Origin: Eucalyptus grandis
Taxonomy: Eukaryota > Streptophyta > Magnoliopsida > Myrtales > Myrtaceae
Direction: 5' to 3'
Assembly (NCBI RefSeq): GCF_016545825.1
Contig: NC_052619.1
Coordinates: 40,577,682-40,641,681, forward strand
Length of the DNA: 64,000 nucleotides
A program made the translations under genes and the position numbers. The number at the start of each line of letters is the position of its first letter. Positions within the stretch are counted from its first letter, which is position 1. Of the stretch, positions 11,240 to 22,617 are shown in pieces. Below the pieces are notes generated by a model. That model was given only the letters and a program-made list of their open reading frames with translations, ran no database searches and was not told the DNA's origin.

Positions 11240-11600
11240 CTGTGTCATAGAGTAGATAGGCTAAGAGGACAAATAAGGTTAGTAGAATGCATGCTCTCTT
11301 TTTTTTTTGGAAATGTGATAAATTGTTCTTGAAGATTTAGGATAAGGAAACATGAGGAGACCCGGGCCTCAGATTTTTTCTTTCATTTGACGGCCGGCAG
11401 CTATCATCAACGGGCCGGTTTAGTATGTCTCCTCATGCCCTCAAAATGTTTTCAACTTTATTTATTAATAGACGGATTTACAGAGTGATTTCAAAAAATG
11501 GTTCCCCGGGTGGAACTGATGTTGAAAACAAAACAAGCTAGGCTCTTTTAAAAAAAAGTACAGGCTCCCACGTAGGGGAGTATGCGAAGGAAATAAAAAG
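11240..11600 (-). other. Probable intron/spacer between Ogre protease and reverse transcriptase
   Basis: The - strand from about 11,600 to 11,240 is full of stops and T-rich. It ends CTACTCTATGACACAG directly before an in-phase open frame into the reverse transcriptase. Ogre elements are known to carry an intron at this place. The acceptor side is convincing. The donor is not resolved: the upstream frame ends in GAINEGPPREMGANPLE then TAG near 11,606, and a GT lies near 11,560. It could instead be a stop-containing spacer. Confidence 0.5.
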
Positions 11601-12670
11601 GATTCTACTCGAGCGGGTTTGCGCCCATTTCCCTCGGCGGTCCTTCATTGATAGCGCCCACGAAAAAGTCTTCATACCAGCCCCAGCCACATCTCCCCGT
11701 GCTTGCGGCTTTGCATTCCGATCATCCATGCCTTCCCATCCATCAGGGACGATGTGGTGATGATGATCATAGAAACTTTGGGGGATTGAATAATTGACAT
11801 AGTAGTCAAATTTACCACTTGGCTGACCCAAAGTGTCCATGATCATCTCTCCTCTACGTGCTTCCTTAGCATGCTCGGGAACATGGTACGAGTGTCGGGT
11901 ACCACGAGGAGGTGATCTTTGCCAACACACAATGCCACGGAGAGCGGAACGTGAATACCCCAAAGATCTAAAAGATCCCGAACCTTGTCTTTCAGATGGC
12001 ATGCCATCTAACGAGTGTCCTAATTCCCCGAATGATAATCACATTGTTTGGATGGATCATAATCAAGGAAGTACTCGGGGTAGGATGACTCGGTTCCACG
12101 GTGATTAGCCCTTGCTCTAGGAGGATGGGAAAACGATGGCCATCGATTTAGGAAGAGGCGAATACGCCTCATGCTTTTGAGGACCGAGATAGCCGGACCC
12201 CCTTGCCGATCGCATCGGTAGGGTCTTCTACCGAATCCTCACTATGACGAGAGCGGAATGTGCGGGTAGCTTGAGCGAAGTTTTCCGTCAAGTGGTGTAC
12301 TTGTCTCGCGTAGTTCATCAACTTGGCGTTGAAGCCGGATGAATGAGAAGTTATCGCCTGTTCTTCTAATCTCCTCCTCAATAGCACATATGGAAATGTC
12401 TCCAAACATGGTGGTCATGTCATCCGGCTCCTCTTTCTTTGAGGGCCAAGTTGTGCCCTCCTGGATTACGGGCAAGTTTGAGCTCCCGAGGTTGAACCAA
12501 TTTGGAGTATTGATCACTCCCTCCTCTTCACGCATCATCCGGGCTGGGCCCGGGAAAGTTTCCTCGAGACGGGGTATAAAGGCCGACTTTTTCTTTGCTT
12601 TTCTATCCGGGAGGTATCCTAAACCGACCGTGTAGGGTCTCCTCAAGGCTTCAATAGGTTGACGGATGCC
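11600..12670 (-). pseudogene. Ogre pol linker downstream of the protease, broken
   Basis: Sense frames 12,646-12,242, 12,405-12,169 and 12,002-11,600 contain polar, charged sequence. They include PYTVGLGYLPDRKAKKK at the start (continuing the G-patch region) and a histidine-rich YDHHHHIVPDGWEGMDD stretch. Such a linker normally separates protease and reverse transcriptase in Ogre polyproteins. At least two frame changes are visible. No catalytic motif is present. Confidence 0.6.
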
Positions 12671-13512
12671 CTAGCCTTCCTTACCAAGCCCTTGTCCTGG
12701 AATGAAACCGTGTCCAACCATGATTTTTCCTACCATGATCGCAACACTTGATACTTCGGGACGAGGGCAAGGTCCCTCGAGTTTCGTGTACGTAGACACG
12801 AGCTCGAATGATTGATAGCTGGCTTCATTCTTGTCACCTGGCTCAACATAAGGAATGACTGTCTCATGGTAGATACGGTGGTCTTCTTCTCCTCGGACCG
12901 TTATTAGTTTTCCCCCAACCACGAACTTCACACTTTGGTGGAGGCTTGAAGGTACCGCTCCCGCGACGTGGATCCACGGGCACCTTAAGAGGAAATTGAA
13001 CGCAGTGGAAATATCCATCACCTGGAACAAAATTTTAAATTCGGTTGGGCCAATTTGAACGTCGAGCTCGATCTCTCCCACCGTTTCCTTCTTTGTTCCA
13101 TCGAATGCTCGAACAGAAGTCTTGGGTACCTGGATCCGTGATCTATCTATTTGAAGGCGACAGAGTGTCGCTAGTGGACATATGTTAAGAGCAGATCCGT
13201 TGTCAATCAGCACTCGGGCGACGTGAGATGCATTGCATTTGACTAATATGTAGAGGCCTTTGGTGTGTCCTCTACCCTCCTCAGGGATTTCTTCATCAGA
13301 GAATGCCATTTGATCTTTCGTAAGAATGGTGCCGACAAATTCCTCGAGTTTGTCATGCTCAATCGTTTCAGGACATGTACCTCACTTAATACCTTCATGA
13401 GGGATTTTTGATGTTTGACAGATGTCTGAAGCAACTCCAGCAGAGAGATTTGTGCTAGTGATTTTCGTAATTGTTCCACCACATTGTATTCGCTGGCCTT
13501 AACTACGGCCAA
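12671..13512 (-). pseudogene. Ogre aspartic protease with G-patch-like motif
   Basis: The frame 13,512-13,243 (YNVVEQLRKSLAQISLLELL) leads by a frame change into 13,309-12,671. That frame has the retropepsin-like active site VLIDNGSALNICPL, with DNG where DTG/DSG is usual, as often seen in Tat elements. After it come FNFLLRCPWIHVAGAVPSSL and a G-patch-like GHGFIPGQGLGKEG. The G-patch is cut by a TAG at 12,671-12,673 where a glutamine codon is expected (CAG to TAG). The sequence then continues in frame as GIRQPIEALRRPYTVGLGY. The protease would cleave the Gag-Pol precursor; the G-patch role in these elements is unknown. Confidence 0.8.
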
Positions 13513-13548
13513 AAACTCCCCGGCTTCTTCGTCGCTGATGCTTAGCGA

Positions 13549-15322
13549 CTACGCATTCGCTTGAGCATAGGTTCGCCTGGATCTCGTGACTAAACCCACA
13601 TCAAGGTCATAGGACCATGGTACCGCATTATTACATTCATATTTGTAAGGCTGGGGGATTTCAATGACTATAGCTGCTTCCTCTATCGATGCTTTGACTA
13701 TGGCTCCTCTTCCTTCAGATACATCCTCGGTGGGGTGGAGTTCTTCTTCTTTTTTGGCATTCGCGCGGCACATTCCTCATCCCGTTGATGAGGACTTGTG
13801 ATATAGTGGAAACTATGCTAGTGCGATCAACTTGCACGATTATTCCGGCCTCTACCATCCTTGATACCCTTTCTTCCATTGTCGCCAAAGGTGGTTTTTG
13901 GTCATTTGAATAATACCCGGCTTCTACTAGCCCTCGGTAGATGTCAACAGCATGTGCATTGACATTTTTGATTTGACTGGCTTCAGAACCAAATATCGCA
14001 TTTACTTTGTCAGCATGATCAGGGAGCGGATTGCTTTGGACATTTGGTTTCGTCATCTGGAATGAGAAGGCTTTAGTATCTAGCAGGTTCTGGATTCGGT
14101 GTTTAAGGATGAAGCAATCATCAGTTGAATGACCTACTTCTCCCATGTGATAATCGCATTTTTTGGACGGGTCATAGCTGGAGAAGCTTTCAGCATTGGG
14201 TCGTTTTGGCTCAATTGAGAGGAGATTCTTGCTCCGGAGGATTGCCAAAACTCGGGAAGGAGATCCGTGCAGCGGAGTGAATTGTCTTCGACCGTTGTTG
14301 CGTTGAGGCCGACGGCTATTGGTCTGTTGTTGGCTTGCGCTTGTCTGAACGGTGGGGAGGTGACCGGCACTCGCAGTGTAGGTGGTATTGACATCGATCG
14401 GGGGCTCTTTATCCTTTTTCATGCTGAACCTTCGCCGACAGCACAGCTCGGTGAACCAACCATCCCTTAATCCTATCTCTATCTCGCTCTCCCACCGGAA
14501 TGAGTTGATTGAATGATTCAGCGATCGTAGTCACCATCCGGTTGCGGTATTCATAGGGGAGGGTTTTGATGAACATTTTTCTCAATTCAAAGTCGGTGGC
14601 TCGGGGCTAATCTCGGGGCGGCGAGATTCCTCCACCTAATAGCATATTCTTTGAAAGATTCTTGTTTTTTCTTTTCCGTGCGATCGAGGTCCTCACGAGA
14701 AGGGGTAATATCCATTATGAACTTGTACCGTTTGAGGAATGCTTCACTTGCTTCACTCCATGTTTCAATGAGGTTTATGTTTTTCTTGATGTACCACCTC
14801 AAGGCGGGACCTACCAAGCTTGATTGGAACAATCGGATCATTAAAGGCACATTACTAACGCATCGGGTCATTCGAACCAAGTACATTTGCAAGTGAGCCC
14901 TTGGGCGTCGTCGTGCCATCGTACTTCTCAAATTCAGGCATCTTAAACTTTTCGGGCATTTTGACTTTGGAGTAGATAGAGAGGTCCGTCGGAGTAGGAT
15001 CTTGCAGGCTTGCGGTTTTTAGCCTTTCTTCTAGCTTCTCAGTACTCTTATCATGCTCGCTTTAGATGAAATGCTGGGTTTTACTTTCTCAACTATGATT
15101 TGGTGCGCGTCATCCTCCAATTCGGGCATGCTATCGTCGGTTTCTTTTCCCCGCTCTCCTCGGGTGGATGATTGCGGTAATACTACTTCAATTGAGGCCG
15201 GGTAGGGGCCAATTTGCCCGGATGGAATCTATTTGCTTTGAGAGTTGTTGAAGCACATTGAAGACCCGCTTCATTTCTTTTTCCATAATCTCGACACGGC
15301 TTGGTACATTTTCTTCAGCCAT
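13549..15322 (-). pseudogene. Ogre Gag, broken into several frames
   Basis: The start is placed at the ATG at 15,320-15,322, opening MAEENVPSRVEIMEKEMKR with a coiled-coil-like LQQLSKQIDSIRA. The capsid-like gag domain lies at 14,931-14,587 (LFQSSLVGPALRWYIKKN, then SREDLDRTEKKKQESFKEYA). The 14,422-13,715 frame adds a low-complexity Q/N/R segment and a zinc-knuckle-like CDYHMGEVGHSTDDC. 13,773-13,549 continues towards the protease. Gag would form the particle and bind genomic RNA. Frame changes near 14,580, 14,450 and 13,760 disable it. Confidence 0.82.
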
Positions 15323-15555
15323 CCAAGCTTTGGATTTGGTGATTATGGCTATGTTGTGATTACCTGTCAACACAGGAAATGGAGAAAACGTAAATAAAGG
15401 AAACACATGGAACACTCGGCTCATGGCAAGGGTCGAGTCATTCTTATTTATTAACAAGAGATTTATACAATGCCAAAAGGATTTTTGACACAAGTCAGGA
15501 TGACCCTAGACATTCACATTAAAATATTCACATCAAAAAGCCACGACACCCATTT

Positions 15556-16851
15556 TTATATGTGATGGGAAGTCTCGATCTTGCGACGCCGTTTGCTCTT
15601 TTGAGATAACTTTGATATGCGCCTCTTGCTGGTCTTCAAACTTTCTTCAAGAGACTTGATCCTTTCTTGCTTGGTAAGTTGGCTACTTACATCGTGATTA
15701 CCGGCCGCAACTCCTCGGAATCCCATGGTTGAGGATGTAAAAGGTGGATGCATGATGGGCTTTTTCCTGTCCCTTCAATCTTCTGGGTACAATAATCTTC
15801 TTTGGGTGACATCTATCCCATGCATTCTGAATTATGTTGATTTCCTCTAAGTAGTCATGACCGGTGGGGTTGAAAGAAACTCGAAATAGTCCTGTCTTGA
15901 GTGGTGGCGGGATTTCTTGAAGGATTCTGTACTGGCGAGCCACCCTATATGGATAGTATGAGGTAGCTCCAGAGAGACCCAGCAGTGGGATGGGATCATA
16001 ATAATCAAGCGCAAAACGTGCCTCGCCCGCAAGGAACCACTTAGTTCGCCATATGAATGTCTCTGGGAGCGGGTTTTTTAATAAGTCAATCCATTGAGAA
16101 TATTCTTCATCGGGAGAATACTTCTCAAAGCTTTGGAACTTTTGTAGTGGGTGCTTGGACTCATTAATTTCAAATATTTGCATGAGGTGCCCAAATCCTT
16201 TGATATGGGAAAAGAACCACATTTGTAAAATTTCAGGGGCAGCTTTCATGATCTTTTCTTTTTGATCTTTGAAACGGTTAAGGGATAAAAATGTTTCGGC
16301 CAAAACCATGTTTACGTATCCCGCTCCGAAAATAATTTGATTTATTACCTCACGATTGAAGGATTTATGGCATTCTTTCTATAGGGGAAGACAATAAATC
16401 CAAAGAACGCCAAAAGGAAGATCTTGGTTTTTTGGGACATCGACTGTTTTTCAAAGCATTCGGTTAAGGATGATAGTGGGAAAGCATTGTTGTTGTTTTT
16501 AACAATTTCTCTTACTGAATGATCTTTTAAAAAACGTGACAGACTGACTACGGGGTCGATGCTGATTAGTGGCTTAGCAAGCTCCGCTCCCAGGGGCATT
16601 CCTATGGCGAAACTGTATTCCTCCAAAGTGGGGGTCAGTTCAAATTTGCTAAACACGAAGGTGGATGTTTCCGGACACCAAAAATGTGGCAGGGCTTGCA
16701 TGACCCCAGAGTGAATATTGATTTGGAGCAATGGGAGGAGATGACCAATCGTCATGTTGACACGTTCTTGGCCGAGCTGATCTAATTGATTCCACCATAT
16801 GAGGAGTTCTTTCTTTGGAGCAGGAATGAACTTGATATCAATTCTTCCCAT
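15556..16851 (-). pseudogene. Ogre ORF1 (extra reading frame upstream of gag)
   Basis: The start ATG is at 16,851 on the - strand (MGRIDIKFIPAPKKELLIWW). The 16,851-16,345 frame has ALPHFWCPETSTFVFSKFEL and PTLEEYSFAIGMPL, typical of the ORF1/plant-mobile-domain-like (DUF7745-like) proteins in Ogre. A one-base loss near 16,348 shifts into 16,309-15,698 (FSHIKGFGHLMQIF, then DYYDPIPLLGLSGA). Another shift near 15,740 leads to a basic coiled-coil tail (SLEESLKTSKRRISKLSQ) ending at 15,556. Its function is not known. Its presence separates Ogre from most other Ty3 lineages. Confidence 0.78.
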
Positions 16852-17384
16852 CGCATTTAAAAAGGGGGCTAAACAACTTGACCCTATGCTGCCATGAGCT
16901 AGAAGAGACTAAGTAAAAGTAAATAAATTACTTTGCTTTTAAATAAAATGGCAAGCACAGAGACATACAGATGGAATGTGCGGCTCGATTTCTAACTCAG
17001 AAGGCTTGGTGAGGTTAAAAGGATATCCGCCCGTCGCAGTCTCGCGTTAGCAGCATACCCTCCTAACCTCGGCTAAGAAATTCGGGGAAAAGAAAGGCAA
17101 CCTCTACATCGTAGTCTCACGTTCGAGGTCGTATCTTTCTTAACACCATCCTAGAAATCCTATGGCGGCGCAGGTCCAGCGGCCGGGTTGTGTGTGTCAT
17201 GTGTAGTGTTTAAAACAGTAAAGCATGCACAACAGTTTATAATCACAAAACATTTTATTTTAACAGAATAAAAACTTTAAGCTATTACCCCGCACAAAAA
17301 AAAAAAACCTAAAGTCAGCAAAGCATTTAAACAAAGATGAAATGGCCTAAGTCCTCAAAAATGGTCCCGAGTGGAGTCGCCAGG
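16852..17384 (-). other. Ogre 5' untranslated leader
   Basis: This sequence lies between the primer-binding site and the ORF1 start. It contains no long frame. It has an A-run at 17,297-17,307 and two loosely similar segments with gtctcgcgtt and gtctcacgtt near 17,040 and 17,117. Nothing else is recognised. Confidence 0.5.
17364..17382 (-). other. Primer-binding site of the Ogre element (tRNA-Arg-like)
   Basis: The - strand reads TGGCGACTCCACTCGGGAC, two bases inside the 5' LTR end. The form TGGCGACTCTGCTGGGGA, complementary to a tRNA-Arg 3' end, is the usual Ogre primer site from family knowledge. The match here is good but not perfect, in line with decay. Confidence 0.65.
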
Positions 17385-19388
17385 CGTCGCGAGCTCTTTT
17401 TTTTTCTACGCCCGCACCGGGTACGAGCGCCTAAAGAGGCTAATGGCTCGGCTGAATTTATTAAGCCCGGACTCTCCCAAGTCCACCAATTCACGACTTA
17501 ATGGTCTAAGTTTTTAACCTGTAAATCAATTTTTAAATTGGAGTCGCCACTAATCGATTTGGGGTGGGTTGATTAGATACCCAAGTGAAGTATCGGAGAA
17601 ATACTCACTCTGCGCAACTGAGAAATTAGGATCGGGGACTTGATTACACTAGTTAATCACTAATGCCCTTTCGGTACCTAATCTTGCTTAAACACTAAGG
17701 TTTTTGGATGTTCGAGGGATTTTCCATGCATTTTTGGGAGGAAAACATTTTTGAGTCATTTTCTAATTTTTTTGGACAAAAAATGGATTTTTTGGGGTTT
17801 TTTGGTATTTTTTTGAAAAAATACAAGTCTTTTTGGCTTTTTCTGAATTTTTTGGCTTTTTCATGAATTTTTGGCCTTTTTTTGGATTTTTGACATTTTT
17901 TGGAAAATATGAAATTTTTTTGATTTTTTGATTTTTGGAAAATAAAGCATTTTCTAAATATTTTTTAATATTTTTGGGAAATAAATTTATTTTTTATTAT
18001 TTTTCATTTTTCTAAAATAAAATATTTATTATTTATTTATTTATTTAAAATATTATTTTATATTAAAATAATATAAAAACTGACTCCGGGTCGGATCCGC
18101 GGGTTGGGTCCGACCCGGCCAAGCAACCCACTCGCGGACGGGCCGCGTGCGGGCCCGACTCAGATTTTTTATTTTATTTTATTTTATTTTATTTTTTATT
18201 TGAAACGGCGGCGTCGTGGCGGGTGTTCGGACACCCGGCCCGGCCCGATGACCCGGCTCCACGACTCCGCTCCGACTCACAACCCGGTTCCTTCGGAACC
18301 CTACCCGACCCGGCCCGACTTCGCGCAACCCGCTCCCCGCCCTCCGGGATTTATGGAATCCCTATCCGGTTCCCGATCCGGGTCCGACCCGACAACCCGG
18401 ATCGCGACCCGGAAAATCGGGAACCCTAGGGTTTCCGAATGGGGGCGCCCGAAGAGGTGCGCGCGACGATGGCGAAGACGACGGCGACGGCGATGTTGAC
18501 CGGACTTACGGAGAGGGAGATGGCAAGGGTGATGACGACGGTGACGGCACGATACCTGCTCGGCAATGGCGCGGCAAAGGTGACGGCAACAAGGGCAACG
18601 GGCAGACCGATGGCAACGACCGCGGTGGACAACGACGGCGACGGTGGATCTTGGACGGTCGATCTGGCCGGATCCGTCGCCGAGCTTTCCCTCTCTCTCC
18701 CTCGGGCTCGCTCGGCGAACTCCCCAAAGTCTCTCGGGGACCCCTCCGAGCTCACCACGCCACGGCCGACCCTACGCTCGAACTCCCGAAGTCTCTCGGG
18801 GACCCCGAGCTCGGGGTGTTTCTTCCTCCTTTCTCTTTGTGTGTTTCTCCGGAACTTCCCCTCCGGCCGCGAGCCTTCGGATCTGGGCTTGCTCAACCTC
18901 GGCTCCCCTTCGAAGTCTCTCGGCAGAAGCTCGAAGCTTTGCAGCCTTCGATCGTTCTCGGCGTTCTCATTGCCGTCGTCGGGGGAGCCCTATTTATAGG
19001 CGAGGGGGCGGTCGGTCGACGGAGCTTCGACCGCCTGTTCCTGCGCGCCGAACGACCTCCGCCGGCCAAACCGGCGTCCCATCCGCCATCATCTCCTCCT
19101 CCAGTCACGTCCCGTTGACGCCAATTGCTTCTCGCTTCACGTGCGCCGCCGTCCGTCCATCTCCCTCCGTCGCGCGCTGCTTTGCCCGCGCGTGCGTTGC
19201 AGTGGCGCAAGGAGGAAGAAGACTCGGACGGGCTGGGCCGAGGCAGAGATGGGCTGAAGGCCCATGCGGAGGCTGTTTTTTCTGTTTTTCTGTTTTTTTT
19301 CGTTATTTATTATCCGAAAAAAGATAAAATAAAATAAAGTAAAGTTAAATAAAGCTAAATAAAACCTAACTAATTTTAGGCGTCAACA
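17385..19388 (-). repeat. 5' LTR of the Ogre element
   Basis: This is the partner of 398-2,331. It starts TGTTGACGCC on the - strand and ends GCTCGCGACG, so the terminal CA has changed to CG. The same T-rich block (17,700-18,060) and GC-rich block (18,070-19,280) are present. It has extra bases, for example a longer TTTTA run at 18,167-18,199. Confidence 0.92.
18990..18999 (-). promoter_or_regulatory. TATA box of the Ogre 5' LTR promoter
   Basis: CTATAAATAG on the - strand, about 390 bases from the LTR start, is identical to the site in the other LTR at 1,942-1,951. It would drive the genomic RNA of the element leftwards. Confidence 0.75.
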
Positions 19389-19393
19389 AGGAT
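19389..19393. repeat. Target-site duplication of the Ogre element, right copy (aggat)
   Basis: Repeats 393-397 exactly. The LINE reading frame continues in phase at 19,394. Confidence 0.9.
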
Positions 19394-20470
19394 CTTAACA
19401 GCGGCGATCTTATGAGGATATCTTTTCTACATGCATCCACAAATTTCCATGAGAGATTAAGATTATGGCGCACTGTTAAAGAAAGCAACTACTCCAATCC
19501 ACTCCCATGGTTATGTATTAAAGATTTCAATGAAATACTTTATCATTGGGAAAATGTTGGGTGTAGAGAAGTGGATAGATACAGAATTGCAGCTTTCAGG
19601 AGCTTTGTGGATGATTGTTCTCTACTGGATATTGAAAGTAAGAGCTGTGCATATACCTGGTCTAACAACAGAGAAGGCAACACATTAGTTAAAAAGAGAT
19701 TAGATAGAGCACTTTGCAATTTGGAGTGGAGAGTAATGTACCCCAATGCGTTGGCCTTTGCTGTACCGGCAATAGGTTCGGACCATAGCCCGATAGTCCT
19801 AAACCTTCACCAAAAGGAGAAGAAAAGTCAAGGAAAATTTAGATTTGAACCAGTGAGGTTAGAAGATCCGGAGTGTGAGGAGGTGATTAAACGTGCTTGG
19901 CATGCTAATGCTTCCTTTGCAATCAGTCTTACACACAAACTAAGGTTGGTGGTTGCTGAATTACAAAAATAGAGTAGGAGGAAGTTTAAAAATGCTCAAA
20001 AACAAATCAACCCCCTCAAATTTCGGCTTATGGAGTTAACAAATACAACAACTGGGGAGCGAAACAGAGAGGAAATCAGCACCATTATCCAGAAAATTGA
20101 AGATTTGTAGAGGCAAGAAGAGATGTACTGGTGCATGAAGTCTAGAATAGAATAGTTAAAATAGGGGGATCAAAACACCAAATGTTTCCATGCAACTACA
20201 GTTCAAAGAAGACAAAGGAATAAAATCTCTATGCTTAAGCTAGATGATCAAACCTAGTGCGGGGATCCGAAGACTCTAAGTAATCATATCAGTAGCTATT
20301 ATCACTCTTTATTCACCTCAGTTGGAGACAGAAATTACCAACTTGTATTAGAGCAATGCTAAGTGGTCATCAATGAGGGGATGAATGGAGATCTCGATTA
20401 AACCAGTCACAAGAGGAGAAGTAAAGGCTGCTGTGTTTTAGCTAGGGGCTACAAAAGCACTAGGTCCGAA
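19394..20470 (+). pseudogene. LINE endonuclease (C-terminal part) and linker, with in-frame TAG stops
   Basis: The frame opens at 19,394 in phase with 218-397 and carries PLPWLCIKDFNEIL, SCAYTWSNNREG, VKKRLDRALCN and AIGSDHSPIVLNL. These are the usual endonuclease blocks, including the catalytic SDH. Downstream come the linker phrases YWCMKSRIE and GDQNTKCFHATTVQRRQRN. This linker is normally continuous with the reverse transcriptase but here has in-frame TAG at 19,970, 20,108, 20,153, 20,162 and 20,255 and TAA at 20,360 and 20,399. At least four of the TAGs stand where family members have tryptophan. Otherwise the reading frame is kept with few indels, so decay is mainly by base substitution. 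Confidence 0.85.
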
Positions 20471-21656
20471 TGGGCTAAATGGCTTATTCTACCAGAATCA
20501 TTGGCCAATCATCAATGACGACATTTTCAGCATGGTACAATCTTTCTTCAATCAAGGTACGTTCGAACCAGAGCTTAATAGAACACATATCACTCTTATT
20601 CCTAAAGTAACAAACCCAGAGAATATCACCCAATTTAGACCTATAAGCCTTTGCAATTTTAGTTACAAAATTATAACAAAGTGCTGGCAAAATGGGCTGA
20701 AACCATGGCTGCCAATGATAGTTTCTGAAGAGCAAACAACCTTTATAAGTGGCAGACAGATACAAGACAACGTATTTATTGTTCAAGAGGTGATTCATCA
20801 ATTACGAGTGAGAAGGACGAAGCGAAAATTCCAAACCATTCTAAAACTAGACATGCAAAAAGCATATGATAGAGTTGAATGTGATTTTCTATGTGATTAT
20901 ATGCTGAGGTTGAGATTTCATGAGAAATGGGTTATGTGGATAAAGTTTTGCATCTCATCGGTATCTTTTAGTTTATTACTTAATGGTGAACCTTCAACTG
21001 CCTTTACACCTACTAGAGGAATCCGGCAATGGGATCCCCTCTCCCTTTATCTTTTCATCATCACGGCCAATATCCTCTCAACCTTAATGAACAAAGTTGT
21101 ACAAGATGGAAGTATAAAGGGTATTCGTCTCAATTCTACATGCACAACCCTCTCTCACCTCCTTTTTGCTGATGATGCCATTTTCTTCTTAGATGGCATG
21201 ATACGAGAAGCCCATAATGTATTTAATGTGCTGAACCAATCCTGTTATGTGTCCGGACATGCTATAAACCTCAATAAATCAAGCATTTTCTTTGGGAGAG
21301 ATTACCCTCACACTCTTAAACATAACCTAGCAGCTAAATTGAGAGTGCCTATCTCTGAAACTCTAGGAAAATACCTCGGAATCCCATCTGATCGGGGAAG
21401 AACAAAAAAACAAATGTTTGCTTGGATCCTTGCTAAAGTAGAAAGAAAACTTGAAGGTTGGAAAGAGAGATTGATCTCAAAAGCAGGAAAAGAAATTCTC
21501 ATTAAGACGGTTATTCAAGCCCTTCCCCAATATGCGTGTCTATTTTTAAAATCCCAACCTCTATTTGTCGCACTATTGAGAAGAGAGTGGCCTCCTTTTA
21601 GTAGAAACAGAATGTCGATAGAAAAGGAGTTCATTGGAAGAAATGAGAAGTTTTAA
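20430..21656 (+). pseudogene. LINE reverse transcriptase domain
   Basis: The open frame 20,532-21,656 holds the non-LTR reverse transcriptase core: RPISLCNFSYKIITK, FISGRQIQDN, LDMQKAYDRVECDFL, GIRQWDPLSLYLFIITA and the catalytic HLLFADDAIFF, followed by the thumb region with KYLGIP and KAGKEILIKTVIQALPQYA. The core catalytic residues are intact although the protein is cut off upstream and downstream. It would copy LINE RNA at the nicked target. Sequence past 21,600 is shifted. Confidence 0.92.
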
Positions 21657-22617
21657 AAACTAGGAAGGATTATGGAGGCCTGGGCTTTAAAGATTTGGTG
21701 GATTTCAACAAAGCCATGCTGGGAAAGCAAGCTTGGCGGCTTGTCAAACAACCAAATTCAAGTATTGAAAAGTTTGTATTATCCTCGAGGTGACTTTTGG
21801 GCAGCAAACAAAGGCACCCGTCCTTCATGGGGATGGCAAAGTTTATTGATGGGGAGAGATACAATTGAACTGCAACTAGATGGAAGGTCGGTGATGGACA
21901 GACAATTCGAATCAGAGAAGATGTATGGCTGCCGTCTGGAAGAATTATAGGTCTAGCAAATAAAGAAGATCTAAGAGTGGTGGCTGAATTAATTGACAAA
22001 GATACCAAGGCATGAGATATGCATAGAGTTAAAGAACTATTTCCAGACAATATAGTAAAAGAGATCCTTGCCCACCCTCTTAGTCTGCACCCCAACCCAG
22101 ACAAACTTGTATAGACAGCAAACAAGTCGGGCATATATACTGTAAAGAGTGGCTAGAAGTGCATACATAACCCAAATGATCCCGCCACAAGACAAAACCC
22201 ATCTCCCTATTATCAAATTCCCAAGTCACTTTGGCATGAGATATGGAGACTCCCGACTTCCCCCAAAATCAAATTCTTACTTTGGAATATATGTAGCAAC
22301 TCTCTCCCAACAAAGGAAAATCTGTATAGAAGACAAATGATACCTGATTCGACTTGCCAGATCTGTGGCCAAGCTCCAGAAACAACAGAGCACATCTTCA
22401 TCCTCTACGATTGGACAAAAATGCTAGGTCAACCCCCGATTTTCAAGCCAACACAAATCCAGCATGTATCACTCACATCGATAAATGGATTTTAGAAAAC
22501 CTCACCTCAAGGCCAGGATCAGAACCGAAGACCCACTTCGCTGCCCTACTGTGGCAAATATGGAAGACCTGCAACTCAGTGATTTTCCAAGGGAAAAAGC
22601 TCGATCCAATTTGTACT
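21657..22617 (+). pseudogene. LINE C-terminal zinc-binding region (zf-RVT), degenerate
   Basis: Short frames in changing phase resemble the region after plant LINE reverse transcriptase: KDYGGLGFKDLVDFNKAMLGKQA-like sequence near 21,668-21,740, then ICGQAPETTEHIF near 22,360-22,400 (the C, C and H of the zf-RVT motif), and AALLWQIWKTCNSVIF at 22,540-22,590. The reading is cut at 22,617 by the SIRE insertion and resumes at 32,257. Confidence 0.75.
22613..22617. repeat. Target-site duplication of the SIRE element, left copy (gtact)
   Basis: gtact precedes the LTR start and recurs at 32,252-32,256 after the other LTR. Five bases is normal for copia integrase. Confidence 0.9.

Larger units (their letters stand above)
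398..19388 (-). mobile_element. Ogre/Tat-lineage Ty3 (gypsy) LTR retrotransposon, nested in the LINE
   Basis: The element is 18,991 bases and is transcribed on the - strand. It is bounded by LTRs of 1,934 bases (398-2,331) and 2,004 bases (17,385-19,388) and flanked by aggat. In the sense direction it carries an extra ORF1, gag, protease followed by a G-patch-like motif, reverse transcriptase, RNase H, a second RNase H of the archaeal type, and integrase. Then comes a ~5.5 kb 3' untranslated region with tandem arrays. ORF1 upstream of gag, the doubled RNase H and 3' UTR arrays are hallmarks of the Ogre/Tat clade. Its size is typical for Ogre (about 15-25 kb). The two LTRs differ by many small substitutions and indels, so the insertion is not recent. 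Frameshifts and stops in every gene show it is not autonomous. Confidence 0.93.

Noticed and set aside
18104..19337. Several frames of 150-230 codons
   Set aside because: Same GC-rich LTR sequence as 1,093-2,280 with different phase; no domain.
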